From Acidisphaera sp. L21 (GTDB lineage Bacteria; Pseudomonadota; Alphaproteobacteria; Acetobacterales; Acetobacteraceae), in NCBI RefSeq assembly GCF_009765685.1, contig NZ_LMUY01000145.1, positions 99,796 to 163,795 on the forward strand: a stretch of DNA of 64,000 bases. Direction: 5' to 3'. The position numbers and the translations under genes are program-made. The notes below the pieces were generated by a model. It had not been told where the DNA came from and did no database searches. It saw only the letters and a list, made by a program, of their open reading frames with translations. This document shows positions 8,541 to 16,194 of this stretch, piece by piece; positions within the stretch are counted from its first letter, which is position 1; every line of letters begins with the position of its first letter.

Positions 8541-10745
8541 TTAGGCCACCGCGGGTAACCGGGTCAGATACTTGTCCAGGGTAATTGGATAGTCGCGGAC
8601 CCGCACACCTGTGGCGTTGTAGACAGCGTTAGCTACGGCTGCAGCCACCCCGCACAGGCCCAGCTCACCCACGCCCTTGGCTTTCATGGGGTTTGCAATT
8701 GGGTCCGTTTCATCAAGGAAGATGACATCCTGATGGGGGATGTCGGCATGCACCGGCACCTCGTAGCCTGCAAGATCGTGGTTCACGAAGAAGCCACGGC
8801 GGGTGTCCACCGCAAGTTCCTCCATCAACGCCGCTCCCACACCCATAGTCATGGCGCCGATCACCTGGCTTCTTGCTGTCTTGGGGTTCAGGATTCGGCC
8901 TGCCGCGCAGACGGCCAACATCCGACGTACCCGAATTTCGCCGGTGTAGGAGTTGACAGCCGCCTCCACAAAGTGCCCGGCAAAGGTCGATTCCTGATAC
9001 TTCTTGTCTAGGTCACCATATTCGATTGCGTCCTCCGCCTGCAGGCCCACCTCACCGGCGGCGTCAGCCAGCGCCGCACTGCGACTGCCAGACGTGACAC
9101 GGCCATCAGCAAACATTGTGTCATCGGACTTGAAGCCGAGCTTCTGAGCCACTGCTTCGCGCAATTTCAAACAGGCCGCATAGACGCCGGAGGTCGAGTT
9201 GGAGGCACCAAATTGGCCACCGGAGCCAGGAGAGACAGGATACGTGCTGTCGCCGAGGCGCACCACGACCTGATGCAGGCCGACACCCATCATCTCGGCG
9301 GCTGTCTGGGCAAGGATGGTGTAAGTTCCAGTCCCGATGTCGGTCATGTCCGTCTCGACCGTAATGTCGCCCTTGCCGTCGAGGTAGACCTTGGCACCTG
9401 ACTTCTTGACCATACTGTTGCGGAAGCCTGCCGCCATGCCCATGCCGACCAGCCAGCGGCCATCGACCGTCTTGCCTGGCGCTCCTCGCTTGGCCCAGCC
9501 GAACTTGTCAGCACCCATCTTCAGGCACTCAACCAGAGCCCGGCGGGAGTAGGGGCGCGATGGCTTCTCCGGGTCGACCTGCGTGTCATTCAGGATTCGG
9601 AATTGCACCGGATCCATGCCCAGCTTGTCTGCGATCTCATCCATGGCGATTTCCAGCGCCATCAATCCTGGCGCCTCACCAGGGGCCCGCATGGCGTTGC
9701 CCTCCGGTAGGTCCAACGTGGCCAGCCGCGTCGCCGTCATGCGGTTGGCACCGGCGTAGAGCAGGCGCGTCTGCATGACTGCCGTCTCCGGACGCCCCTC
9801 AGGCAGGTTGCCAGACCAGCCTTCGTGTCCGATGGCCGTGATGTGGCCGTCGGCCAGAGCGCCGATGCGGATGCGTTGGATGGTGGACGCACGGTGGGTC
9901 GTGTTGTTGGGGATGAGCGGCCGCTGCAAAGTCACTTTGACCGGCTGCCCAGCAGCGCGTGCTCCAAGAGCCGCAAGGATGACGTCGGAGCGGATGAACA
10001 GCTTGCCTCCAAAGCCGCCACCGATGAACGGCGAGATGAGCCGGACATTGTCGTTGGGCAGGTTCAGCGTCGCCGCCACATCTTCCGTGCTGGAGTGGAT
10101 CAGCTGGTTGGAGGTCCAGATGGTGACCTTGTTGCCCGTCCAAGCCGCCATCGATGCGAAGGGCTCCATCATGGAGTGCGAGTGGTCAGGCGTGGTGTAG
10201 GTCGCATCGAGCTTCACAGGTGCCGCGGCGAAGGCGCCAGCAAAGTCGCCGACCGATGTCGCGGACTTTGCATCCGGCTCATCCTTGGCTACCGGCGCTA
10301 TGTTCTTTGCGGCGGCCAGGTCATAGGTGCCCTGGTCCTCCTGGTAGCTGACACGGATCAGCGCCGCGGCTGAGCGTGCCTGCTCGAAGGTCTGGGCCAC
10401 GACCAGGGCGACTGCCTGGTGGTAGTGCTCGATGGCCGGGCCGCCCAGCAGGTGAGCGGTGTTGAGCTTGCCCTTGCCCAGCTTGCCCGCGTTGTCGGCT
10501 GTCACGATGATGATGACGCCAGGTGCACCTTTGGCGGCATCCAGGTCCATGGAGGTAATTTTGCCCTTGGCGATGGCTGAGCCCAGCACATAGCCGTAGG
10601 CCGGGTTGTCGACCACGTCATGGCGCTCATAGGCATACGGCGCCGTCCCGGTGGTCTTCATCGGGCCATCGATACGTGTGTAGCCTTTGCCAACGACCTT
10701 GAGCTGGTCGATCGGGTTCGTGGTAGCGGGTGTGTCGAACTTCAT
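8541..10745 (-). CDS. paoC: PaoC-type molybdopterin cofactor-binding subunit of periplasmic aldehyde oxidoreductase
   Basis: 734 residues with the start at ATG 10745 (MKFDTPATTNPIDQLKVVG), 4 bases after the paoB stop; a longer in-frame reading would run back into paoB. It is a xanthine-oxidase-family large subunit: the N-terminal half carries the substrate-channel domain, the C-terminal half the molybdenum cofactor domain. Cofactor-contact segments such as FIGGGFGGK are present, and the likely catalytic glutamate is E694 in AKGVGELGLCG. The complex oxidises aldehydes to acids. Closest in type to E. coli PaoC (YagR). It needs molybdopterin cytosine dinucleotide, and the insertion chaperone PaoD is not encoded nearby. 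Confidence 0.92.
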   Translation of the reverse strand: MKFDTPATTNPIDQLKVVGKGYTRIDGPMKTTGTAPYAYERHDVVDNPAYGYVLGSAIAKGKITSMDLDAAKGAPGVIIIVTADNAGKLGKGKLNTAHLLGGPAIEHYHQAVALVVAQTFEQARSAAALIRVSYQEDQGTYDLAAAKNIAPVAKDEPDAKSATSVGDFAGAFAAAPVKLDATYTTPDHSHSMMEPFASMAAWTGNKVTIWTSNQLIHSSTEDVAATLNLPNDNVRLISPFIGGGFGGKLFIRSDVILAALGARAAGQPVKVTLQRPLIPNNTTHRASTIQRIRIGALADGHITAIGHEGWSGNLPEGRPETAVMQTRLLYAGANRMTATRLATLDLPEGNAMRAPGEAPGLMALEIAMDEIADKLGMDPVQFRILNDTQVDPEKPSRPYSRRALVECLKMGADKFGWAKRGAPGKTVDGRWLVGMGMAAGFRNSMVKKSGAKVYLDGKGDITVETDMTDIGTGTYTILAQTAAEMMGVGLHQVVVRLGDSTYPVSPGSGGQFGASNSTSGVYAACLKLREAVAQKLGFKSDDTMFADGRVTSGSRSAALADAAGEVGLQAEDAIEYGDLDKKYQESTFAGHFVEAAVNSYTGEIRVRRMLAVCAAGRILNPKTARSQVIGAMTMGVGAALMEELAVDTRRGFFVNHDLAGYEVPVHADIPHQDVIFLDETDPIANPMKAKGVGELGLCGVAAAVANAVYNATGVRVRDYPITLDKYLTRLPAVA

Positions 10746-10749
10746 GGTG

Positions 10750-11700
10750 TCATGCCCTCGCTTCAGCCAGGACCGCGGCGAGCGTGCGCTCGACCAGCGG
10801 GAGTTTGAAGGCGTTCTCGTCCGTCGGCTTGGCGCCAGCCAACAGCTTCTCGGCCACGGCCTTGGCCCCGTGCGGCATCTCACCTTCTGCGGCTTCCACG
10901 CGCCAGGGCTTGTGAGCCACTCCGCCCACCGCAACCCGGCCACTGCCGTCCGGCTGCACGACGGCGGCAACCGAGATGAGGGCAAAGGCGTAGGACGCCC
11001 GGTCACGCACTTTGTGGTAGATCTGCTTGCCACCAACAGGCTTGGGCAGGGTCACCGCGGTGATGAGTTCGCCGGGCTGCAGAGCGGTCTCGACCTGCGG
11101 GGTATCGCCGGGCAGGCGGTGGAAGTCGGCAACGGGAATGCGCCGGGCCGCACCGGCGGGGTCGATGGTCTCCACCATGGCATCCAGCGCCCGCATGGCC
11201 ACAGCCATGTCGCTGGGGTTGGTAGCGATGCAGGCGTCCGAGCTGCCGATGACGGCCAACTGGCGGGTGACGCCACCAATGGCAGAGCAGCCGCTGCCGG
11301 GCTGGCGCTTGTTGCACGGCTGGTTGGTATCATAGAAATACGGGCACCGGGTCCGTTGCAGCAGGTTGCCCGCCGTCGTGGCCTTGTTGCGCAATTGCCC
11401 TGAGGCGCCAGCGAGCAGGGCACGGGACAGCAGGCCATAGTCCTTGCGGACCCGCTTGTCGGCAGCCAAATCGGTGTTGCGGACCAGCGCGCCGATGCGC
11501 AGGCCGCCGTCTTGGGTGGGCTCAATCTTGTCGAGGTCCAGGCCATTCACGTCGATGAGGTGGGAGGGTGCCTCGATCTGCAGCTTCATGAGGTCGAGCA
11601 GGTTGGTGCCGCCTGCGATGAACTTGGCACCAGGATTGTCGGCCGCGGCGGCCGCGGCGGCAGAAGCGCTGGTTGCCCGCTCGTAGGTAAATGGCTTCAT
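10750..11700 (-). CDS. paoB: PaoB-type FAD-binding subunit with extra Fe-S cysteine loop
   Basis: 316 residues starting [10 protein letters not shown]. The FAD-binding signature [13 protein letters not shown] is at 27-39 and [14 protein letters not shown] at about 111-124. The cysteines C119, C129 and C138 ([17 protein letters not shown]) correspond to the [4Fe-4S]-binding insertion typical of PaoB/YagS and absent from ordinary xanthine dehydrogenase medium subunits. It passes electrons from the Fe-S clusters to FAD. Its start overlaps the paoA stop (ATGA), so the two are translationally coupled. Confidence 0.92.
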   Translation of the reverse strand: MKPFTYERATSASAAAAAAADNPGAKFIAGGTNLLDLMKLQIEAPSHLIDVNGLDLDKIEPTQDGGLRIGALVRNTDLAADKRVRKDYGLLSRALLAGASGQLRNKATTAGNLLQRTRCPYFYDTNQPCNKRQPGSGCSAIGGVTRQLAVIGSSDACIATNPSDMAVAMRALDAMVETIDPAGAARRIPVADFHRLPGDTPQVETALQPGELITAVTLPKPVGGKQIYHKVRDRASYAFALISVAAVVQPDGSGRVAVGGVAHKPWRVEAAEGEMPHGAKAVAEKLLAGAKPTDENAFKLPLVERTLAAVLAEARA

Positions 11701-12329
11701 GCCGTCTCTCCTGAGACTTCGGTGATGGCGTCCAGGATGTTGGAGTAGGCCCCGCATCGACAGATGTTGCCACTCATCCGCTCGCGGACCTCGTCGGCGC
11801 TGAAGCTTGCATGCGGCAGCAGGTCGCCTGTGACGTGGCTGGGGATGTCGGCCTTGATTTCGGCCAGGACGGCTACGGCAGAACAGATCTGGCCGGGCGT
11901 ACAGTAGCCGCATTGGTAGCCATCGTGCTTGATGAATGCCGCCTGCATGGGGTGCAACTGCTCCGGCGTGCCCAGGCCCTCGATGGTGGTGACCTTGTCG
12001 CCCTGATGCATCACGGCCAGGGTCAGGCAGGAATTGATGCGGCGGCCGTTGACCATGACCGTGCAGGCACCGCACTGGCCGTGGTCACAGCCCTTCTTGG
12101 TGCCGGTCAGGTGCAGATGCTCGCGCAGTGCATCCAGCAGGGTAGTCCGGGTATCAAGCGTCAGGTCTTCGTTATGTCCGTTTACAACCAACGACACCTT
12201 GGCCGATGGCAGCGAGGCCAGCGGGACGATCGGCTGGGCGTATGCCGCCTGGACAGCCAGAACTGCTGCAGTTGCCGCGCCAGTGGCCAACACTCCCCGG
12301 CGCGTTACCTCGATGTCATGTTTTGTCAT
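11697..12329 (-). CDS. paoA: PaoA-type [2Fe-2S] subunit with Tat signal
   Basis: 210 residues. A twin-arginine signal ([21 protein letters not shown]10-R11) precedes the mature part, so the assembled complex is probably exported folded to the periplasm. The plant-type [2Fe-2S] cluster is bound by C81, C86, C89 and C101 ([11 protein letters not shown]). The second cluster uses the CGYC (C140, C143) and CRC (C190, C192) motifs of the C-terminal helical domain. First gene of the paoABC operon, with a 205-base region upstream facing the Uma2-like gene that should hold the promoter. Confidence 0.93.
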   Translation of the reverse strand: MTKHDIEVTRRGVLATGAATAAVLAVQAAYAQPIVPLASLPSAKVSLVVNGHNEDLTLDTRTTLLDALREHLHLTGTKKGCDHGQCGACTVMVNGRRINSCLTLAVMHQGDKVTTIEGLGTPEQLHPMQAAFIKHDGYQCGYCTPGQICSAVAVLAEIKADIPSHVTGDLLPHASFSADEVRERMSGNICRCGAYSNILDAITEVSGETA

Positions 12330-12534
12330 AGGACGCTCCGAGATGTTTGATGGACAGGCACTGTGAGCATGCCGATCAGGTGGCAAGGCATAGCATCGAA
12401 GTGGGTGCTGCAATTGGCCCTGCGACGCGCTACTGCCATCAAATCCCGGTGTAGCAAGGTGTCTGACAAAGCAGTGCCCACGCATCCGGTGTTGTCGTAT
12501 ACAAGCCTCTAAGGGGAGCGGCCATGTCTCAGAG

Positions 12535-13134
12535 TTGCAGGGGTTTCGTGTCGGTCGCCGGGTCTATGCCTCTGTTCGTCGCCAGCAGCGGGAGGACGGC
12601 CGCTATGAACTGGTCGATGGCTACACGACGATCTTGGCTGGGAACACCAACCGCGATGATCGTACTGTGCGCAATGGGCTAGCGTTCGTGGAAAACGGTC
12701 TGGCCGGGCACCGATGCCAGCCGTTCACCTCGGACATCTTCGTCGCCGCCCCATCTGGAAACCGCAGGCACGCCGACATAGGCGTCGATTGTGGCTGTCC
12801 CTTCGGTGGCAGCGTCGAAGCCGATCGGCCGGGTTCCATCTGTGAAGTGCTACCGTCAGCCCAGGGCGGGGCATTTGAACTGCCCTCCCGGATCCGAGAC
12901 TATCGCGGCATACCCTCTTTGCAAGTCCCGGTTCTGGCAGATCCAGAACACCCTCGCGTCCTCGTCCATCGGCGCGCCGCGGACAGTAGGTGGGTTGATC
13001 CCCTGGAACTGTTACAAGGTGTCGAGGCGGTCTTGAGCTTGCCTCAGTTGGGCCTCCAGATGCCTCTTACCGCTCTCCATCCAGGCATCAGCTTTAGTGC
13101 GCGGCCGATCGGTTCGCTCGGGAGCGATGGATAG
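12535..13134 (+). CDS. Uma2 family (DUF820) PD-(D/E)XK nuclease-like protein, possibly degenerate
   Basis: About 199 residues. The core follows the Uma2 pattern: EDGRYELVDG near the N-terminus, CQPFTSDIFVAAPSGNRRHADIGVDCG with the conserved aspartate, CEVLPSA in place of the usual VEVLSPS, then DYRGIPSLQ and DPEHPRVLVHRR. The lysine normally following EVLS is not clear (arginine in SRIRDYR). The N-terminus is poorly conserved and only a TTG start is available in frame; an ATG at 12524 is in another frame. These Uma2 proteins are mostly uncharacterised and widespread in mobile regions. Probably a decaying copy. Confidence 0.6.
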   Translation: MQGFRVGRRVYASVRRQQREDGRYELVDGYTTILAGNTNRDDRTVRNGLAFVENGLAGHRCQPFTSDIFVAAPSGNRRHADIGVDCGCPFGGSVEADRPGSICEVLPSAQGGAFELPSRIRDYRGIPSLQVPVLADPEHPRVLVHRRAADSRWVDPLELLQGVEAVLSLPQLGLQMPLTALHPGISFSARPIGSLGSDG

Positions 13135-13241
13135 CGGGCACCGTTACAGGAGCGGCCGCCGAACCGTCTTTGCCGCTTGGATCCTATCTGGAATGAAGTC
13201 TGGTTTGCCGAGTGACAGCCATACCGATCGTCGTTCATGTC

Positions 13242-13871
13242 TCAGGAAACAATTGCAGTCAGCCCACTTGGCGTTTCCAGGCAAAGGACTGTGCGCTGGG
13301 CGGCAAAGGGCCACTCTGTTGGCGCCTCCGGGATGTCGGCCATCCGTTGGACCGCCTGCGTGAGTTCGGCGACACAATCCGTGAGCTCAGAATGCAGCCG
13401 CATGGTTTGACGCACCAGCTCTATCCCGGCTTCGGTGTCCTGGGCTGAGAGCGCCACCGCAGCCTTGGTGTCATGCACTGCGCCCAAGACATCGCGCGCA
13501 GTGGCCCTCATCTCACCAACGGCAGTGATGACAGTATGTTCTGCATTATCGGAGCGTCGGGATGCAGCAGTCACCTCCCGGCTGAGCTGTCTGAGTTCCA
13601 GGCCAGCATCTTCCAAGTCAAGCAGGCCCTCACTTATCTGCACGGATGTCTGCCCGAGCTTTTGGAACATGCAGATCACCTCCCGCAACGAATGGCTTGA
13701 CGCACCCGTCAATTTGTTGAGCTGGGCTAGGATAAACGCTGCCTGGGCGACAATCTCGGCCGAACTGGAAATAGCCAGAACACGGGGCGCTGCGGCGGTC
13801 ATAGCCACCTGTCTAGCGCGATCATATGGGCATTCGGTATGGTAGACTGGTTCGATGGAAGCGTGGTCCAT
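13242..13871 (-). CDS. Hypothetical soluble protein rich in heptad-like helices
   Basis: 209 residues from ATG 13871 (MDHASIEPVYHTECPYD), preceded by AGAAGGGG about 8 bases upstream. After residue about 30 the sequence is almost entirely helical, with long A/L/V heptads (for instance ISEGLLDLEDAGLELRQLS and TARDVLGAVHDTKAAVALSA). It resembles the signalling part of methyl-accepting chemotaxis proteins but has no recognisable hairpin-tip motif and no membrane segment. No family assigned. It faces the Uma2-like gene convergently. Confidence 0.55.
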   Translation of the reverse strand: MDHASIEPVYHTECPYDRARQVAMTAAAPRVLAISSSAEIVAQAAFILAQLNKLTGASSHSLREVICMFQKLGQTSVQISEGLLDLEDAGLELRQLSREVTAASRRSDNAEHTVITAVGEMRATARDVLGAVHDTKAAVALSAQDTEAGIELVRQTMRLHSELTDCVAELTQAVQRMADIPEAPTEWPFAAQRTVLCLETPSGLTAIVS

Positions 13872-14722
13872 ACAAGCGCCCCTTCTTAGTGAGGGATGGT
13901 AGAGCTCTCGTTGCGGAAGCAATGGCGTTTGACGAAGCTAAATGGCGGACATGTAGAAACCGTTAAGCAATCACTGCGCCAGGCACATGCATTCTCTCTG
14001 ATATTCACCCGCTTGGAAGCTTTGATTTTAGAGAACCAGAGCTGATGCTGGGCCGATTGCGCCATTCGAAAGCCGCGGGTCTTCAAACCGGGGCATAGAA
14101 TTCCAACGGCATCGGCAACGAGCCTTGTCCCTTCGGGCCACCGTGTCGGTACGCTCATGCTGAAGGCTGTAGACGTGAATGGCAGCATTTAATGGATGTC
14201 AGGATAAACGCATTGCAGCGGGTCTGGCTTGGTCTCCACTCCCGGGTTCCAAGGGTGCTAACCAGGCTAGAGCCTGACGGCCAAGGACCTGAAATGGACC
14301 CCGACAGTAAAAGGGGCGTCACCCTTCCCGGCTGTAGAAGGCGTCCGTCTCTAGCAGGACATTGCAGACGGTAACCGAGGCCGGATCTATCTGGACCCCG
14401 GATTCCCGAACCACCTTCAAGGGTGAAAATCCGGTCCTGCCATTGCCCGCGTGGGGCTTCGGTGTAGTGAGGCCGTGGCTGGGATGAGCTGCTTCGGCTT
14501 GTAGTCGTGGCGGGAGACCGAAGAAGCCGTAGCGAAGTGTCAGTAAGCCATCTAGGTCTCCTGCAATATGCCCGAGGACTCGTCCGGGGGCCTGCTCCCA
14601 GCGGATGGCGCCTGTAGCTGCTTGAAATGTGATAGACGGCTCCATCATTATTGGCGCGCAAAGGATTGGAGCGCTTGCCTCGCCGAGGCATGCTCCCAGC
14701 CTCGTTGATGAGGTGACACTGA
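13872..14722. other. Gene-poor stretch of 851 bases
   Basis: Short open frames exist on both strands but none gives a protein with family resemblance or plausible codon use. The stretch is less G+C-rich than the core genome to the right. No terminal inverted repeats of an insertion sequence were seen. It may be debris of earlier insertions. Confidence 0.5.
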
Positions 14723-15115
14723 ATGCCTGCACGTCGTGTTGAAAAGCTTGTAAGTCCAAGTGATGAGGGCCGCGGGCGTGTCCTGGGAAAGAAGCCTGGA
14801 GATAAAGGCTGGAAGTATGCCGAGTACGACATGGACCTCAAGGAGGGCTTCGATTTCAAAGCTCTGCAGAAGATGGTTGGTAATAGCATCTTCGCGTCCC
14901 TCCGGCTCGACGAGGACTTTGTCTTGATTTGCGATGAGAACGGCTCCCTGAATGGTTCGAAACCCAATGTTGGCTTGGCCAATCAGAATGGTGAGGTTCT
15001 GACCCTTGTAGGACCCATTGCTGTCGTCCGTGTCACACGCAAGGGCGCTTTTGTAGGGCTCTTGCCTGGCGACGGTGAATTGATAGGCGAGACTTTTGAC
15101 TGGCGGGCGCTTTGA
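14723..15115 (+). CDS. Small hypothetical protein, DUF3846-like
   Basis: 130 residues starting MPARRVEKLVSPSDEGRGR. The middle, FDFKALQKMVGNSIFASLRL followed by FVLICDENGSLNGSKPN and LVGPIAVVRV, resembles the DUF3846 pattern (an index-like helix, a polar DENG turn, then a terminal G-x-I-x-VV strand). Such proteins are common on plasmids, phages and islands; no function is known. It stands 106 bases before the small overlapping gene group at 15222-16124, in the same direction. Confidence 0.55.
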   Translation: MPARRVEKLVSPSDEGRGRVLGKKPGDKGWKYAEYDMDLKEGFDFKALQKMVGNSIFASLRLDEDFVLICDENGSLNGSKPNVGLANQNGEVLTLVGPIAVVRVTRKGAFVGLLPGDGELIGETFDWRAL

Positions 15116-15221
15116 TGGGTATTGCGCGGCCTGCGCGAATGTTTCTCTCCATTTAAAACGTGCGATGCGCGGTTGGAGACGGTGGCCGCCCATCTGAACC
15201 ATCGCGAAAAAGAGGATGGAT

Positions 15222-15407
15222 ATGGCCAGGGATCGGCAGTTCTCCGGCCAGCCAGCCGATATCGCCAGCAAGACAGCGCTAGATCGCGGAACAGGCCATT
15301 GTATAACTCGTGCCGACCTTCTGCAGCAGGCAGCCAGGAAAGGCATTTTGCGGCGGTCCCGGATGAAGAAGTCTGAACTCGAAAAGGTATTGGCTGCTCA
15401 TGGTTGA
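15222..15407 (+). CDS. Small SAP/HeH-like (Rho N-terminal-like) protein
   Basis: 61 residues from ATG 15222, with AAAGAGG well placed upstream; an ATG two codons earlier (15216) is also possible. The C-terminal half, RADLLQQAARKGILRRSRMK followed by KSELEKVLAAHG, has the helix-extended loop-helix pattern of SAP, HeH and Rho-N domains, which often bind nucleic acid. Its last 8 bases overlap the start of the DUF3140 gene, so the two are likely co-translated. Confidence 0.6.
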   Translation: MARDRQFSGQPADIASKTALDRGTGHCITRADLLQQAARKGILRRSRMKKSELEKVLAAHG

Positions 15408-15762
15408 CCACAAGGATGATAACCACGCCGTCGAGAAGGAATTCAGAAGTGTGGTGAACATGACGCCGAAGGCATTGCGGGAGTGGCTCGCAATGCCGGA
15501 AAGTCAGAGCGTGGGCATGACTCACGACGGAGAGAAAGTGACGGAACCCGGCGGCCATGAAGCTGTTGGCCACGAGATGGGCCGACATATCGTCTCCCTC
15601 CTTGCCAAAAAGAAGGCAGTCCTGACAGACGATGATTATGCGGTCATGCACAAAGTTGTTGGCTACGTCCACCGCCATCTCAAGCAGCGGCCGAAGGGCG
15701 ATATCAAGGATAGTCGTTGGCGGCGCTCCCTGATGAACTGGGGCCACGACCCGCTCACGTGA
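15400..15762 (+). CDS. DUF3140 family protein
   Basis: 120 residues. The family pattern is clear: FRSVVNMTPKALREWLAMPE, then VGHEMGRHIVSLLAKKKAVL, TDDDYAVMHKVVGYVHRHL and the nearly invariant end SLMNWGHDPL. Family members are small soluble proteins of unknown role, frequently beside SAP-like and stress-related small genes. It overlaps the genes on both sides (8 bases upstream, GTGA downstream), forming a three-gene unit. Confidence 0.85.
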   Translation: MVDHKDDNHAVEKEFRSVVNMTPKALREWLAMPESQSVGMTHDGEKVTEPGGHEAVGHEMGRHIVSLLAKKKAVLTDDDYAVMHKVVGYVHRHLKQRPKGDIKDSRWRRSLMNWGHDPLT

Positions 15763-16124
15763 GGGCAACGAGTATCCATAGGGTCACGCCCGATGGCCGC
15801 TACTTCATCGTACGCGGGCGCCGCTGGCGTTGCACAGATCCGAGCTTGAGTGCGCCGCGGCGCGATGAGCTGACACGGGAATTGATGGCTGCGCGTCGGG
15901 CCAAGGAGGTGGCAATGAGCCAAAGCGATGCCATCTCTCAGGAAGAAGCCCGCCACCGTGTCGATGCTGCCAAAGTTGAGTTGGGTGAGCGAGGCGCTCC
16001 CTGGTGGACTGACGGCTCCCCAGATTACAACCGGAAGATGGGGGCGGCAACGCCGTATGCATCTTGGTTTGCCAGCCTGGAAGAGCAGTCGACCTGGTCA
16101 ATCCGGAAGAGGCTGCCTTCGTGA
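15759..16124 (+). CDS. Conserved hypothetical protein of the DUF3140 gene group
   Basis: 121 residues from GTG 15759, whose GTGA overlaps the stop of the DUF3140 gene. The sequence RVTPDGRYFIVRGRRWRCTD at the N-terminus and VELGERGAPWWTDGSPDYNR near the C-terminus recur, as far as I recall, in small alphaproteobacterial proteins encoded beside DUF3140. The middle is a charged helix (ELMAARRAKEVA). No function is known. It converges on the large nuclease-like gene, with 70 bases between stops. Confidence 0.7.
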   Translation: MRATSIHRVTPDGRYFIVRGRRWRCTDPSLSAPRRDELTRELMAARRAKEVAMSQSDAISQEEARHRVDAAKVELGERGAPWWTDGSPDYNRKMGAATPYASWFASLEEQSTWSIRKRLPS

Positions 16125-16194
16125 TTCCTGCGAAGGGCAGGCTTGTAATCAGTGCGTATCCGGTGGCTTCCGTTGGCTGGCGCACCACTTTAAA

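Noticed and set aside
14155..14982. 275-codon minus-strand frame in the gene-poor stretch
   Set aside because: It overlaps the better-supported plus-strand gene at 14723 and has Ser/Arg/Pro-rich shadow composition.
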